Shown here in pieces: positions 1-6,807 of a stretch of 12,952 nucleotides of DNA (the first letter of the stretch is position 1; each line of letters starts with the position of its first letter). This stretch comes from Prevotella sp. UBA4341 (GTDB lineage Bacteria > Bacteroidota > Bacteroidia > Bacteroidales > Bacteroidaceae). The notes under the pieces are model-generated. The model did not search any database. It saw nothing but the letters and a program-made list of their open reading frames with translations, and was not told where the DNA came from. The position numbers and the translations under genes were made by a program. The DNA is taken from positions 1,448-14,399 of the forward strand of contig DGTH01000021.1 in assembly GCA_002393705.1 (NCBI GenBank), given 5' to 3'.

Positions 1-872
1 AGCACGGTGTGCGGGCCGTTGAGCAGTGTCACCTTACGCTTGTGGTAAGGCTCTTCTGACGGTACGAAGAGCACGTGCAGACCGGCCTTGTCGGCGGGGA
101 ACTCCTTGGCTACTTCCTTCGGAGCCTCGATGACCCACAGGTGGAACGTCTCAGCCTGAACCACAAGGTTGTCGCGGTAGCTGATCTTTTCCTGAATTTC
201 GGCAATCTCTTTGCGGGGGAAGCCCGGCACGATGCGGTCAACCAGCGTGGCATAAACGCCGCAAGCCTCCTCGAACCACTTCTTGAAGCCTTCGCCTAAC
301 TGCCACAGCTCGATGTACTTATAGATGCAGTCCTTCAGCACGTGGCCGTTCAGGAAGATGAGTTCACAGGGGAAGATGATGAGGCCCTTCGTGGGGTCGC
401 CGTTGAAGGTCTGGTAGCGGCGGTAGAGCAGCTGTACCAGTTTGCCGGGGTAGCTGCTGGCGGGAGCGTCATCCAGTTTGCAGGTGGGGTCGAAGGCAAT
501 GCCGGCCTCGGTGGTGTTAGAAATGACGAAGCGAATCTCTGGCTGGTCGGCCAGTGCCATGTAGGCCTGGTTCTGAGTGTAGGGGTTCAGACAGCGGCTG
601 ATGACGTCGATACGCTCCAGCGTGTTGACGGGCTTGCCGTTCTCACGACCCTGCAGGTTCACGTGGTACAGGCAGTCCTGACCATTCAGCCACTCAATCA
701 TACCTTGAGCCAGAGGCTGTACGACGACGACAGAACCATTGAAGTCAGTCTTCTGGTCCATGTTCCAGATAATCCAATCAACAAAGGCGCGCAGGAAATT
801 TCCTTCACCGAACTGAATAACTTTCTCGGGCATCACGCTCTTAGGCGCGAAGTGTTTGTTTAGCGGTTTCAT
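1..872 (-). CDS. uxaB: Tagaturonate reductase (altronate oxidoreductase), N-terminal part
   Basis: Reversibly reduces D-tagaturonate to D-altronate with NAD(H) in cytoplasmic galacturonate catabolism. The gene runs off the left edge: 290 codons are present and, from the E. coli homologue (about 480 residues), I expect the C-terminal 40% is missing. Visible family marks are the N-terminal nucleotide-binding motif VIQFGEGNFLRAF (residues 18-30), the SNTTEAGI segment near residue 120, the FPCELI segment, and the catalytic pattern of the long-chain mannitol dehydrogenase family, K280-x4-N285-x2-H288, at the very edge. Similarity to E. coli UxaB, recalled from memory, is strong over the whole visible length. 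The ATG at 872 follows a well-formed promoter at 915-946. It is separately promoted and probably functionally unrelated to the signalling cluster. Mannonate oxidoreductase (UxuB) is the closest alternative, but the motifs fit UxaB better. Confidence 0.93.
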   Translation of the reverse strand, partial: MKPLNKHFAPKSVMPEKVIQFGEGNFLRAFVDWIIWNMDQKTDFNGSVVVVQPLAQGMIEWLNGQDCLYHVNLQGRENGKPVNTLERIDVISRCLNPYTQNQAYMALADQPEIRFVISNTTEAGIAFDPTCKLDDAPASSYPGKLVQLLYRRYQTFNGDPTKGLIIFPCELIFLNGHVLKDCIYKYIELWQLGEGFKKWFEEACGVYATLVDRIVPGFPRKEIAEIQEKISYRDNLVVQAETFHLWVIEAPKEVAKEFPADKAGLHVLFVPSEEPYHKRKVTLLNGPHTV

Positions 873-914
873 AATTAATGATATTCGTTTTTTAGATTGT
901 TTTTAAAGTGTGTG

Positions 915-946
915 CAAAGTTACGAAATAAAAACAACAACACCAAA
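915..946 (-). promoter_or_regulatory. Bacteroidota-type promoter for uxaB
   Basis: Reading the minus strand, a -33 box TTTG (943-946) is separated by exactly 20 nt from a -7 box TAACTTTG (915-922). This matches the Bacteroidota primary sigma consensus. Transcription would begin a few bases further on, giving a short leader of roughly 35 nt before the ATG at 872. Confidence 0.8.
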
Positions 947-965
947 TAATCGGGGCTGATAACTC

Positions 966-978
966 CGCAAATTTTGCG
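966..978. promoter_or_regulatory. 13-bp palindrome upstream of uxaB, possible operator
   Basis: The sequence CGCAAATTTTGCG has perfect 6-bp arms around one central base. It lies about 20 bp upstream of the uxaB -33 box and downstream of the stop of the small HExxH gene. The one-base spacer makes an RNA hairpin unlikely, so a dimeric regulator site is the more natural reading. There is no direct evidence of function. Confidence 0.25.
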
Positions 979-1001
979 TAAAGGTTTGCGAAGTGTCCTG
1001 T

Positions 1002-1493
1002 TTATCGGAAGTTTTGTTTACGCCAGGCGCGGTATCGACCGGCCACGCTCATGCGGGCGTAGTGTTGCCAGCCGGTGGCACAGCCGTCGGGGTAACGCTC
1101 CAGGTAGTGGCGGTCGTACATGTTGGCATAGGCTTCCATTTCAAAGGGGTTCAGCTCGTAGCCGGCGTTCTTCAGGTGGCGGCGGGCCCGTAGTCCCTGC
1201 AGGTGGTACCAGCCGTAGCGCAGGTAGAACAGCAGCCAGCAGTTGTGTAAGGACTGTGCCTGACGCAGGTGTATGGTTTCGTGGTATTTTACCGGGTGGT
1301 AGCCTTCGGCGGGAAGGCTGTTGTAGAGTTGTGCCTCACGGTCGTTGTTGGTGATGATGTATCCGAAGAAGGTGACGGCATCGTACGAGCCGTGTAGCCA
1401 GAAAGGCATGCTCACGGCACGCATGTCCCGGGTTTTACTCGGACGTCGTGCCGTGAGCAGCAGTTTCAGGATGTAGAGCGGGTGTGCCGACAT
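1002..1493 (-). CDS. Small HExxH protein, putative zinc-dependent peptidase-like
   Basis: A 163-residue protein I cannot assign to a named family. It contains HETIH (H71, E72, H75), the zinc-binding and catalytic pattern of many metallopeptidases, followed about 45 residues later by NPFEMEAYAN, where E118 or E120 could be the third metal ligand as in gluzincin-type enzymes. The N-terminal segment before residue 30 is short and mildly hydrophobic, with no convincing signal peptide. The C-terminus is rich in Arg, Tyr and aromatic residues. I chose the ATG at 1493 because it lies only 5 nt after the kinase stop; an open frame reaching back to 1556 would overlap the kinase gene. It is the last gene of the minus-strand cluster and almost certainly co-transcribed with the kinase. 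The metal-binding reading is inference from one motif plus its downstream Glu. Confidence 0.8.
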   Translation of the reverse strand: MSAHPLYILKLLLTARRPSKTRDMRAVSMPFWLHGSYDAVTFFGYIITNNDREAQLYNSLPAEGYHPVKYHETIHLRQAQSLHNCWLLFYLRYGWYHLQGLRARRHLKNAGYELNPFEMEAYANMYDRHYLERYPDGCATGWQHYARMSVAGRYRAWRKQNFR

Positions 1494-1498
1494 GGGGC

Positions 1499-3304
1499 TT
1501 ACTTGGTTACGCCGTTGACCACCTTGGCATACTGTTTTCCGTTCTTCTCGTACCAAGTGCCGTTGTAGGGGGTGTAGTCGCGGTAGGTGCCCTTGAAGTA
1601 GCTGCCGTCCTCGGCTATGGTGTAGATGCCCTCGCCGAACTGGTCGTCAACGAACGAGCCTTCGTACTTGTCGCCGTTCTTGAAGGTCAGCGTGGCACTG
1701 CTGTCGTTGCGCAGTCCGTTCTGGAACTTACCTGTGTAGGTGTCCTTCTGGCTGTCGGTATATTTTGCCGTGCCGTAACCGTGCGGCTGTTTCTGGTCGT
1801 TGACGGTTCCTGTATATTTGAAGATGACGGCGTTGTTGGCTCCGTAGATGGGCAGGTCGGTCACCGTTTCGCCACCTTCTCCACCCTCGCCGCTGCCGGC
1901 CACCATTCCGCTGGGGTTGTCCTTCACGAGGAATGTGTAGCACAGATAGCCTAACCCGCCGCCGATGATGAGGAAGATGAGGAATATCAGGATGATGAGT
2001 GGTGCCTTGCTCTTCTTCGGTGGAATGTTGTAGTTCTTGGGTGTTGGCTTTTGGGTGTTGGGTGTTGGGTGTTGGGTGTTGGGTGTTGGGTGTTGGGTGT
2101 TGGGTGTTGGCTGTTGGGTGTTGGCCGTTGGGTGTTGGGTGTTGGGTGTTGGGTGTTGGCCGTAGTACTGGGTGGCCTCGTTGTCAGCACCGCCTGCGGG
2201 GGTGTAGGCGGGGGCTGGCTGCGGTGTCACTCCCGGAATGGGCGGGGGTGGGGGCATGACGCCCTGAACCTGCGGGGCAGCCTGCGACACTACTACCTCG
2301 TCGTCCTCCTCCTCAATGGCGGGGGGCAGTGGCGTGCCGCCTACCATGGTCTCGTCGCCAGTTTCCACGACAGCGGCTGCCGCTTCGGGCTGTGCCACGT
2401 TCTGGTTGTAGAGAATGTCGATGAACTGCTGCATGCTTTGCGGGCGGTCCTTGCGGCGGGGCTGCATGGCGGCCACGATGGCCTTCCACGTCTGCTCCTC
2501 CACGTAGTCAGGGCGTTGGCCCAGTCCTTCCTCGTTGACGGTCGATGCCTCGGGGGGCACTTCGCCGGTCACGAGGTTGTAGAGTGTGGCACCGAGGCTG
2601 TAGATGTCGGAGACGGGCGAGAAGTCCTGCAGCGACTGCTGGAACTGCTCCAGGGGAGCGAAGCCCTTGCTCAGTCCTACGGGCGTGGCACTGGTCTCGC
2701 GTCCGTCGGAGGTGTAGTTCTTCGATATGCCGAAGTCAATGAGCATGGCCTTGTCGCCGTTGAGCAGGATGTTGCCCGGCTTCACGTCGTAGTGGCACAT
2801 GTGCTTGTCGTTGTGCATGTAGTGCAACGCCTCGGCTATCTGGGTGATGTAGCGCCTGGCGTCAGCATCGCTCAGCCGCCCTTGGGCCTTCAGCTTGTCG
2901 CGCAGTGAGCCGTCCTTGAGGAACTGCATGACGTAATAGACCGTGTTGTTCTCCTCGAACACGTCGGCCACGTGCACAATGTTCGGGTGGTTCAGCGAGG
3001 CCAGGTTGTGAGCCTCCTTGATGAACTTCTGGCGGTACTTGTCCAGCTGCTCGGTACTGCCCGTCGAGGGCAGCGAGACGTTGTTGTTAGCCTGGTCGCG
3101 CAGGCAGCTGTCCTTCATGAAGAACTCCTTGACAGCCACGGGCACCTCGACTTCCATTTCGCCCAGGTTGCCGGTTACTTTCTCCTTCGTGATGGCCTGG
3201 TAGGTAATGCCGAAGCCGCCCTGTCCGAGCACGCGGACTATGGTGTAGCGACCGTTCTGGAGCTGTGCTCCCTGTCGCAGTAGTGAATTCTGTTGTGTAT
3301 CCAT
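1499..3304 (-). CDS. Membrane-anchored Ser/Thr protein kinase with C-terminal MORN repeats
   Basis: A 601-residue Hanks-type kinase. Seen in order: Gly-rich loop GQGGFG (27-32), ATP-anchoring K59 in VAVKEFF, E97, catalytic loop HYDVKPGN (171-178, D173 and N178), DFG (190-192) and the APE-like APLE (216-219). The catalytic loop reads HYD rather than HRD, so it is a non-RD type. Residues about 300-440 form a Pro/Gln/Thr-rich linker that includes the NTQHPTP heptads (about 383-430). One strongly hydrophobic helix (about 442-466) follows KKSK, so the kinase should be cytoplasmic and the tail periplasmic. The tail (about 494-590) has roughly four MORN-like YxGxFxNG units. Possible substrate or autophosphorylation sites are activation-loop T205/T207 and linker T319. 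The start ATG lies next to a tandem-repeat spacer. The linker is encoded by a 7-bp repeat that could shift the reading frame. Confidence 0.95.
   Translation of the reverse strand: MDTQQNSLLRQGAQLQNGRYTIVRVLGQGGFGITYQAITKEKVTGNLGEMEVEVPVAVKEFFMKDSCLRDQANNNVSLPSTGSTEQLDKYRQKFIKEAHNLASLNHPNIVHVADVFEENNTVYYVMQFLKDGSLRDKLKAQGRLSDADARRYITQIAEALHYMHNDKHMCHYDVKPGNILLNGDKAMLIDFGISKNYTSDGRETSATPVGLSKGFAPLEQFQQSLQDFSPVSDIYSLGATLYNLVTGEVPPEASTVNEEGLGQRPDYVEEQTWKAIVAAMQPRRKDRPQSMQQFIDILYNQNVAQPEAAAAVVETGDETMVGGTPLPPAIEEEDDEVVVSQAAPQVQGVMPPPPPIPGVTPQPAPAYTPAGGADNEATQYYGQHPTPNTQHPTANTQQPTPNTQHPTPNTQHPTPNTQKPTPKNYNIPPKKSKAPLIILIFLIFLIIGGGLGYLCYTFLVKDNPSGMVAGSGEGGEGGETVTDLPIYGANNAVIFKYTGTVNDQKQPHGYGTAKYTDSQKDTYTGKFQNGLRNDSSATLTFKNGDKYEGSFVDDQFGEGIYTIAEDGSYFKGTYRDYTPYNGTWYEKNGKQYAKVVNGVTK
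2041..2159. repeat. Heptanucleotide tandem repeat inside the kinase gene (17 units)
   Basis: Seventeen contiguous 7-bp units of GTGTTGG (plus strand; CCAACAC in the coding sense) fill 119 bp. Fourteen are exact and three are variant (2048-2054, 2111-2117, 2125-2131). The longest perfect run is eight units, at 2055-2110. Because 7 is not a multiple of 3, three units encode one turn of NTQHPTP, and gain or loss of one unit shifts the frame. The plus strand carries eight GGG tracts separated by exactly TGTT (2053-2104), and four more further on (2130-2153). Confidence 0.97.
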
Positions 3305-3310
3305 CTGTTT

Positions 3311-3394
3311 GTTATTTACGATTTACGGATTTACGGATTTTCGATTTACGGATTTTCGATTTACGGATTTTCGATTTACGGATTTTCGATTTAC
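3311..3394. repeat. 15-bp tandem repeat upstream of the kinase start
   Basis: Four exact head-to-tail copies of GATTTACGGATTTTC (3328-3342, 3343-3357, 3358-3372, 3373-3387), then a 7-bp partial copy at 3388-3394. Degenerate GATTTACG-like units at 3311-3327 precede them. Each unit is itself a near-duplication of GATTTACG and GATTTTC. The array fills most of the 99-bp gap between the repeat-protein stop (3404) and the kinase ATG (3304). No TAnnTTTG box is seen in this gap, so the array probably lies in the transcribed leader between two operon genes. Confidence 0.95.
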
Positions 3395-3403
3395 TGTTTC
3401 TTC

Positions 3404-4693
3404 TTACATGTACCACGAGCGCTGCTTGTCGCCGTCGGTGATGAGGTACGTTCCGCTATCGGTAAACTTCACCACCTTCGGCCGGAAGTCCTGTTCCTTC
3501 AGGGCCGTCTCCACGTTGGTGGGAATGTCCTTGTAATAGACGCCCCGGTCGCAGCAGGCCACGAAGCCCTTGTTCGTGACCGAGCAGCTGCGTATGGTTC
3601 CGAACTTGTCGTAGGCACGCTGCAGGTTGGCGTTGTCCGTCTCGTGCGAGGCATACCAGTGCTTGTCGGTCACGATGACGAAGTTGCCGTTCTCGCAGAT
3701 AGACACGCTGTAGATGGTCTCGCTGTCGTTGTTGTACTGCTTCATCATTTCCGACATCTTGTCGGGCATGTGTCCACGGTAGCCGTTGTCGTTCCACACG
3801 ACGCACCACCAGCCCGAGTCGGTGACGGTGACGTCCGAGATGCGATAGTCCTTGTCGTTATACTCCTTGATGGCCTTCTTCAGACCCTCGGGACAGGCGC
3901 CGGTGTAGCAGTAGCCGTTCTTGCCGTAGATGGCCACGCCGCGCTCGTCCTCGCTGATGGCTCCCGTGCGGCAGCCGTTGTCGCCCCACTCCTTGATGGT
4001 GGTGGTGATGTACGACAGGGCCTTTGCCTCGTCGGTATAGCTGCGCGTGGTGCCGTAGAATTCGAAGCCGCTGGTGCTTGAAGAGTTCGACGGCGTTACG
4101 CCCGTGCCGCCGCTATAGACGGAGAACGACGTCGAGCCCAGTTTGCGCCCGTTGAACCATATCTCCCAGCGCCAGATGCCCTTCTCGTAGTAGCCGCCCT
4201 CGTCGCTGCCCCATCCGGGCAGTGCGAGTGTCTGTGCGGTGCCGGTGGTGAAGTCCGCATCGTCGGTCGTGGTGTAGCCCGTGGGCGACGAGCTGTTGGT
4301 GACCAGCGAGCCGTCGGGGCGGTAAATCTTTGTGTAGAGCGTCACGTCGCTGGCTGCCCTTGTGCAGTTGTAGGTCAGTCGGGGCTTGGCGTACTTCATG
4401 TCATTCTCGTAGAGCGTGTTGCCGTAGTAGGTCAGCATCTCGCCGTTGTAGGTCACGTTGCCAATCTCTATCTTGGTGATGGTGACTCCCGACATGGCGT
4501 CACGCCTCGTCCCGCTGTTGGTGCTGGTGTTGGTGCGGGGGGTGGGGCGCGTGGTGCTGGTGTTGGTGTTCGTCCTTGGCTTTGGCGCGGGCTTGTTGGG
4601 CTTGGTGATGGTGCCCTGAGCTCCTGCCGTCTGTATGCCGATAAAAGCAGCCATCAGCAACAGCGTGGTGGTTTTGATAAGGTTTGTCTTCAT
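3404..4693 (-). CDS. Secreted protein with five tandem ~40-residue repeats
   Basis: A 429-residue exported protein of no named family that I recognise. Residues 1-25 are a typical signal peptide (Lys N-terminus, hydrophobic core, cleavage near TAGAQ). Next comes a Thr/Asn/Pro-rich spacer (about 26-66). A beta-rich domain follows (about 68-195), with PRLTYNC, YRPDGSL and GIWRWEIWFNGRKLGSTSF; I recall this type of domain in other Bacteroidota exported proteins but have no name for it. The C-terminal half (223-429) divides into five repeats of 39-43 residues starting near 223, 266, 309, 351 and 390. Each has an amphipathic helix-like start (such as LKKAIKEYN) and then strands (such as VTVTDSGWWCVVW), suggesting a propeller-like or solenoid fold. 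It sits between phosphatase and kinase with short gaps, so a role as extracytoplasmic partner or ligand-binding component is plausible but unproven. Confidence 0.88.
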   Translation of the reverse strand: MKTNLIKTTTLLLMAAFIGIQTAGAQGTITKPNKPAPKPRTNTNTSTTRPTPRTNTSTNSGTRRDAMSGVTITKIEIGNVTYNGEMLTYYGNTLYENDMKYAKPRLTYNCTRAASDVTLYTKIYRPDGSLVTNSSSPTGYTTTDDADFTTGTAQTLALPGWGSDEGGYYEKGIWRWEIWFNGRKLGSTSFSVYSGGTGVTPSNSSSTSGFEFYGTTRSYTDEAKALSYITTTIKEWGDNGCRTGAISEDERGVAIYGKNGYCYTGACPEGLKKAIKEYNDKDYRISDVTVTDSGWWCVVWNDNGYRGHMPDKMSEMMKQYNNDSETIYSVSICENGNFVIVTDKHWYASHETDNANLQRAYDKFGTIRSCSVTNKGFVACCDRGVYYKDIPTNVETALKEQDFRPKVVKFTDSGTYLITDGDKQRSWYM

Positions 4694-4721
4694 AACTGAA
4701 TAGGTGTTATTGGGTTGTTGC

Positions 4722-6197
4722 TTAGTCGTCGGAAGGTTCCGTGAAGGGGTCGTTAATGTGGGTGTCGCTGTCCTTTCCTGGGGCTGGCTTCTGGGGCTGC
4801 GTGTTAGGCTTCACCTTGCCGGGCTTGTTGGGGTCGTCGTGCTTGCCGCCCGTGTTAATCTGGTCTATGTGGCTTTGGTTAATCTTCGACGGGCTTGTGT
4901 TGGCAGGTCTTGCTGGTGTGGTTGTCGTAGTGCGTGCTGGCCGGCTGGGTGTCGTGGCGCTGGGCTGCATGTAGTCGTCCTCGTCCAGGTCTTGCTGGCG
5001 CGAGGGTGCCGGGGTAGGCTTCACGGGCAGGTTAATTTCCTGCGGCTGTGCCTGTGGCGCGGGCTTGTCGTCGCTGCCCTTCAGCAGGAAGAAGAGAATG
5101 CCGGCTACCGCAATGACTGCAATGAACAGCACGCCGATGATGGCCCACTTCATGGCTCCGCCGCCGCCACTGTTCTTCGTGGGTGGCAGGGGGGCCGTCT
5201 GGTTGTACTGCGGCGGTGCCTGGTGCATCTGCGGCTGTGGCGGAATGGCCTGCGGGGGCTCTGGCTCGTGGGCCACTACCTGGACCACCTCCTCTTCGCC
5301 TACGGGCACCTCGTCGGCCACGGGCGGTGCCGGTGGCATCATGGCTGTGGCGCCCTGCTGTTCGCGCTCGGCCATGAACACCTTGTTGGCGGCGCGGAAC
5401 GAGGCCTCGTCGCTTACCAGCAGGTTGTCGCCCTGCTCGCGCTCCACCGACTCTATGTGTATGAAGTAAGCCGAGTGGTTGTCGCTGTTGTCGATGGTCT
5501 CTCCGGTCAGCAGCTTGCGCTTCTCGTCGTCGGTCTTTTGGCTGCTGAAGATGGCCATGAGGTCGTCGTCGTCCATCTGCTCCAGCATGCCGTCGGAGCA
5601 GAGGTAGAAATAGTCGCCCGGTTCCACGTCGGTAATGTGTACGATGTCAGCCTTCGAGGGTCGCTCCTGGTTGGCCATGATGACGCGCGTAATGACGTTC
5701 TTGTTCTTGGCCGTCCGCAGTTCCTCGAAGGTCAGCTCGCCCACCTCGAAGAGGTCATAGACCAGCGAGTGGTCGCGCGAACGGTAGAGTATCTCCCCCG
5801 TCGAGGGCCTGAGGTGGTAGATGCGGCTGTCGCCGATGTGTGCTACGGTTACGCCGCCCTTGTGCATGGAGAGCAGGGTCAGCGTGGTGCCCATCTTCTT
5901 GAGCCCGTGGGTGTCCTTGGCGTCAACGGCAGCGTAGGCGGCGCTGAGGGCTTCCTCCAGGAGTTGGTCTTCGAGCACGCCGTCGGCGGGCATGCGGCTC
6001 AGTATGTAGTCGCTCATGGTCTTGCAGACCGTTCCGCTGGCTACTTCGCCCGACTCGTGTCCGCCCATTCCGTCGCAGAGTATGAATAGCCGGTCGTTGG
6101 TGGTGGCAGCGTTAAGTACGGGGAAGATGGAGTCTTCCTGAGTGGGTCGGCTACCTATTTGGTGTATAGCCTGTGGCTGTGATATTCTGAATTTCAT
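4722..6197 (-). CDS. PP2C-type Ser/Thr phosphatase with membrane anchor
   Basis: A 491-residue protein with an N-terminal PPM/PP2C domain (about 1-250). The metal-binding residues are present: D22 in QEDS, D42-G43 in CDGMGGHESGE, D123 in AHIGDSRIY, D202 in LCSDGM and D239-N240 near the domain end. It should remove phosphate from Thr/Ser, most naturally reversing the kinase encoded two genes downstream. A Pro-rich linker (about 280-345) leads to one membrane helix (about 351-373, MKWAIIGVLFIAVIAVAG) and a roughly 115-residue Pro/Thr/Asp-rich tail ending in acidic residues. With the catalytic domain before the helix, the enzyme should face the cytoplasm and the tail the periplasm, the same plan as the kinase. 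Gaps are 32 nt to the FHA gene upstream and 28 nt to the repeat-protein gene downstream, consistent with one transcript. Confidence 0.95.
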   Translation of the reverse strand: MKFRISQPQAIHQIGSRPTQEDSIFPVLNAATTNDRLFILCDGMGGHESGEVASGTVCKTMSDYILSRMPADGVLEDQLLEEALSAAYAAVDAKDTHGLKKMGTTLTLLSMHKGGVTVAHIGDSRIYHLRPSTGEILYRSRDHSLVYDLFEVGELTFEELRTAKNKNVITRVIMANQERPSKADIVHITDVEPGDYFYLCSDGMLEQMDDDDLMAIFSSQKTDDEKRKLLTGETIDNSDNHSAYFIHIESVEREQGDNLLVSDEASFRAANKVFMAEREQQGATAMMPPAPPVADEVPVGEEEVVQVVAHEPEPPQAIPPQPQMHQAPPQYNQTAPLPPTKNSGGGGAMKWAIIGVLFIAVIAVAGILFFLLKGSDDKPAPQAQPQEINLPVKPTPAPSRQQDLDEDDYMQPSATTPSRPARTTTTTPARPANTSPSKINQSHIDQINTGGKHDDPNKPGKVKPNTQPQKPAPGKDSDTHINDPFTEPSDD

Positions 6198-6229
6198 AAC
6201 GTCCTCTGTGTTTTATTGTTTTTGTGGGG

Positions 6230-6772
6230 TTAGACGGGTATCTCGTAACGCATGGTGACGCCGCCCATTCTGATTTCGGCGCCGTTCTTCAGTATGAGCT
6301 TGTCGGCCCCGTTCAGCAGCACGCCGGCCACGAAGGTGGGGTTCTTGTTCTCGCCGTTGCTGATGATGGCGCGTATGGAGCCGTCGGGCATCTTCATGGT
6401 CTCAATGACAGCGTGCAGTCGGCTCATGGTCTTGTCGCCGTTGGTGGGCAGTGCCACGGTGGCCTTGGCGGGTGCGTTGGTGTCTTCCGGTTTGCGGCCT
6501 ATGGTGTTGCGGCCAATGTTCAGCGCGTAGCGTACGCCGCCCAGTACCAGGAATCCGCCCAGCGCCATGGCAGAGTGCGGCTGTTGCGGCTGGCGCACGC
6601 TGCCGCCGTAGATGGTGTGTCCGTCATCCTGTGGGGGTGCCTGCTGCTTGAAGCGCACCATGATCTGTGCGCCGCAGCTGGGACACTTGATGACCTTCTG
6701 GGCTACGTTCAGTTTGTTCTTTACGTCCAGCTGTGCTTGGCATTTCGGACACTTTATTCTTGTTACTTCCAT
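6230..6772 (-). CDS. Zinc-ribbon/FHA domain protein
   Basis: A 180-residue soluble protein. The N-terminus is a zinc ribbon with CPKC (C8, C11) and CPSC (C30, C33). A linker contains DDGHTIYGG (T53). The C-terminal half (about 75-178) is an FHA phosphothreonine-binding domain with GR (92-93) and the SRxH signature S117-R118-L119-H120, followed by the loop segment NGENKNPTFV. FHA domains read phosphothreonine marks, so this is a likely reader for the neighbouring kinase, and T53 could itself be phosphorylated. I chose the ATG at 6772: it starts immediately before the zinc ribbon, while an in-frame ATG at 6850 would overlap the protease gene and add residues unlike the family. It lies 35 nt after the protease stop. 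Confidence 0.93.
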   Translation of the reverse strand: MEVTRIKCPKCQAQLDVKNKLNVAQKVIKCPSCGAQIMVRFKQQAPPQDDGHTIYGGSVRQPQQPHSAMALGGFLVLGGVRYALNIGRNTIGRKPEDTNAPAKATVALPTNGDKTMSRLHAVIETMKMPDGSIRAIISNGENKNPTFVAGVLLNGADKLILKNGAEIRMGGVTMRYEIPV

Positions 6773-6807
6773 ATCGATGTGTGTATAGGTCTTACGTTCG
6801 TTATTTG

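Noticed and set aside
342..863. Plus-strand frame opposite uxaB
   Set aside because: The minus strand encodes a clear UxaB through this whole region, with its own promoter.
1002..1556. Longer version of the HExxH protein starting at 1556
   Set aside because: It would overlap the kinase 3' end by about 55 bp and the extra N-terminal residues are an out-of-frame reading of kinase sequence; the ATG at 1493 follows the kinase stop neatly.
3311..3394. CRISPR array
   Set aside because: The units are directly adjacent with no spacers and are too short.
3293..4081. Plus-strand frame starting in the 15-bp repeat (YGFSI repeats)
   Set aside because: The repeat is open in several frames because its length is a multiple of three; the rest is antisense to the secreted repeat protein.
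4704..6089. 461-residue open frame on the plus strand opposite the PP2C gene
   Set aside because: It is the mirror of a well-supported phosphatase gene, with Val/Leu/Gly/His-rich low-complexity translation and no motif.
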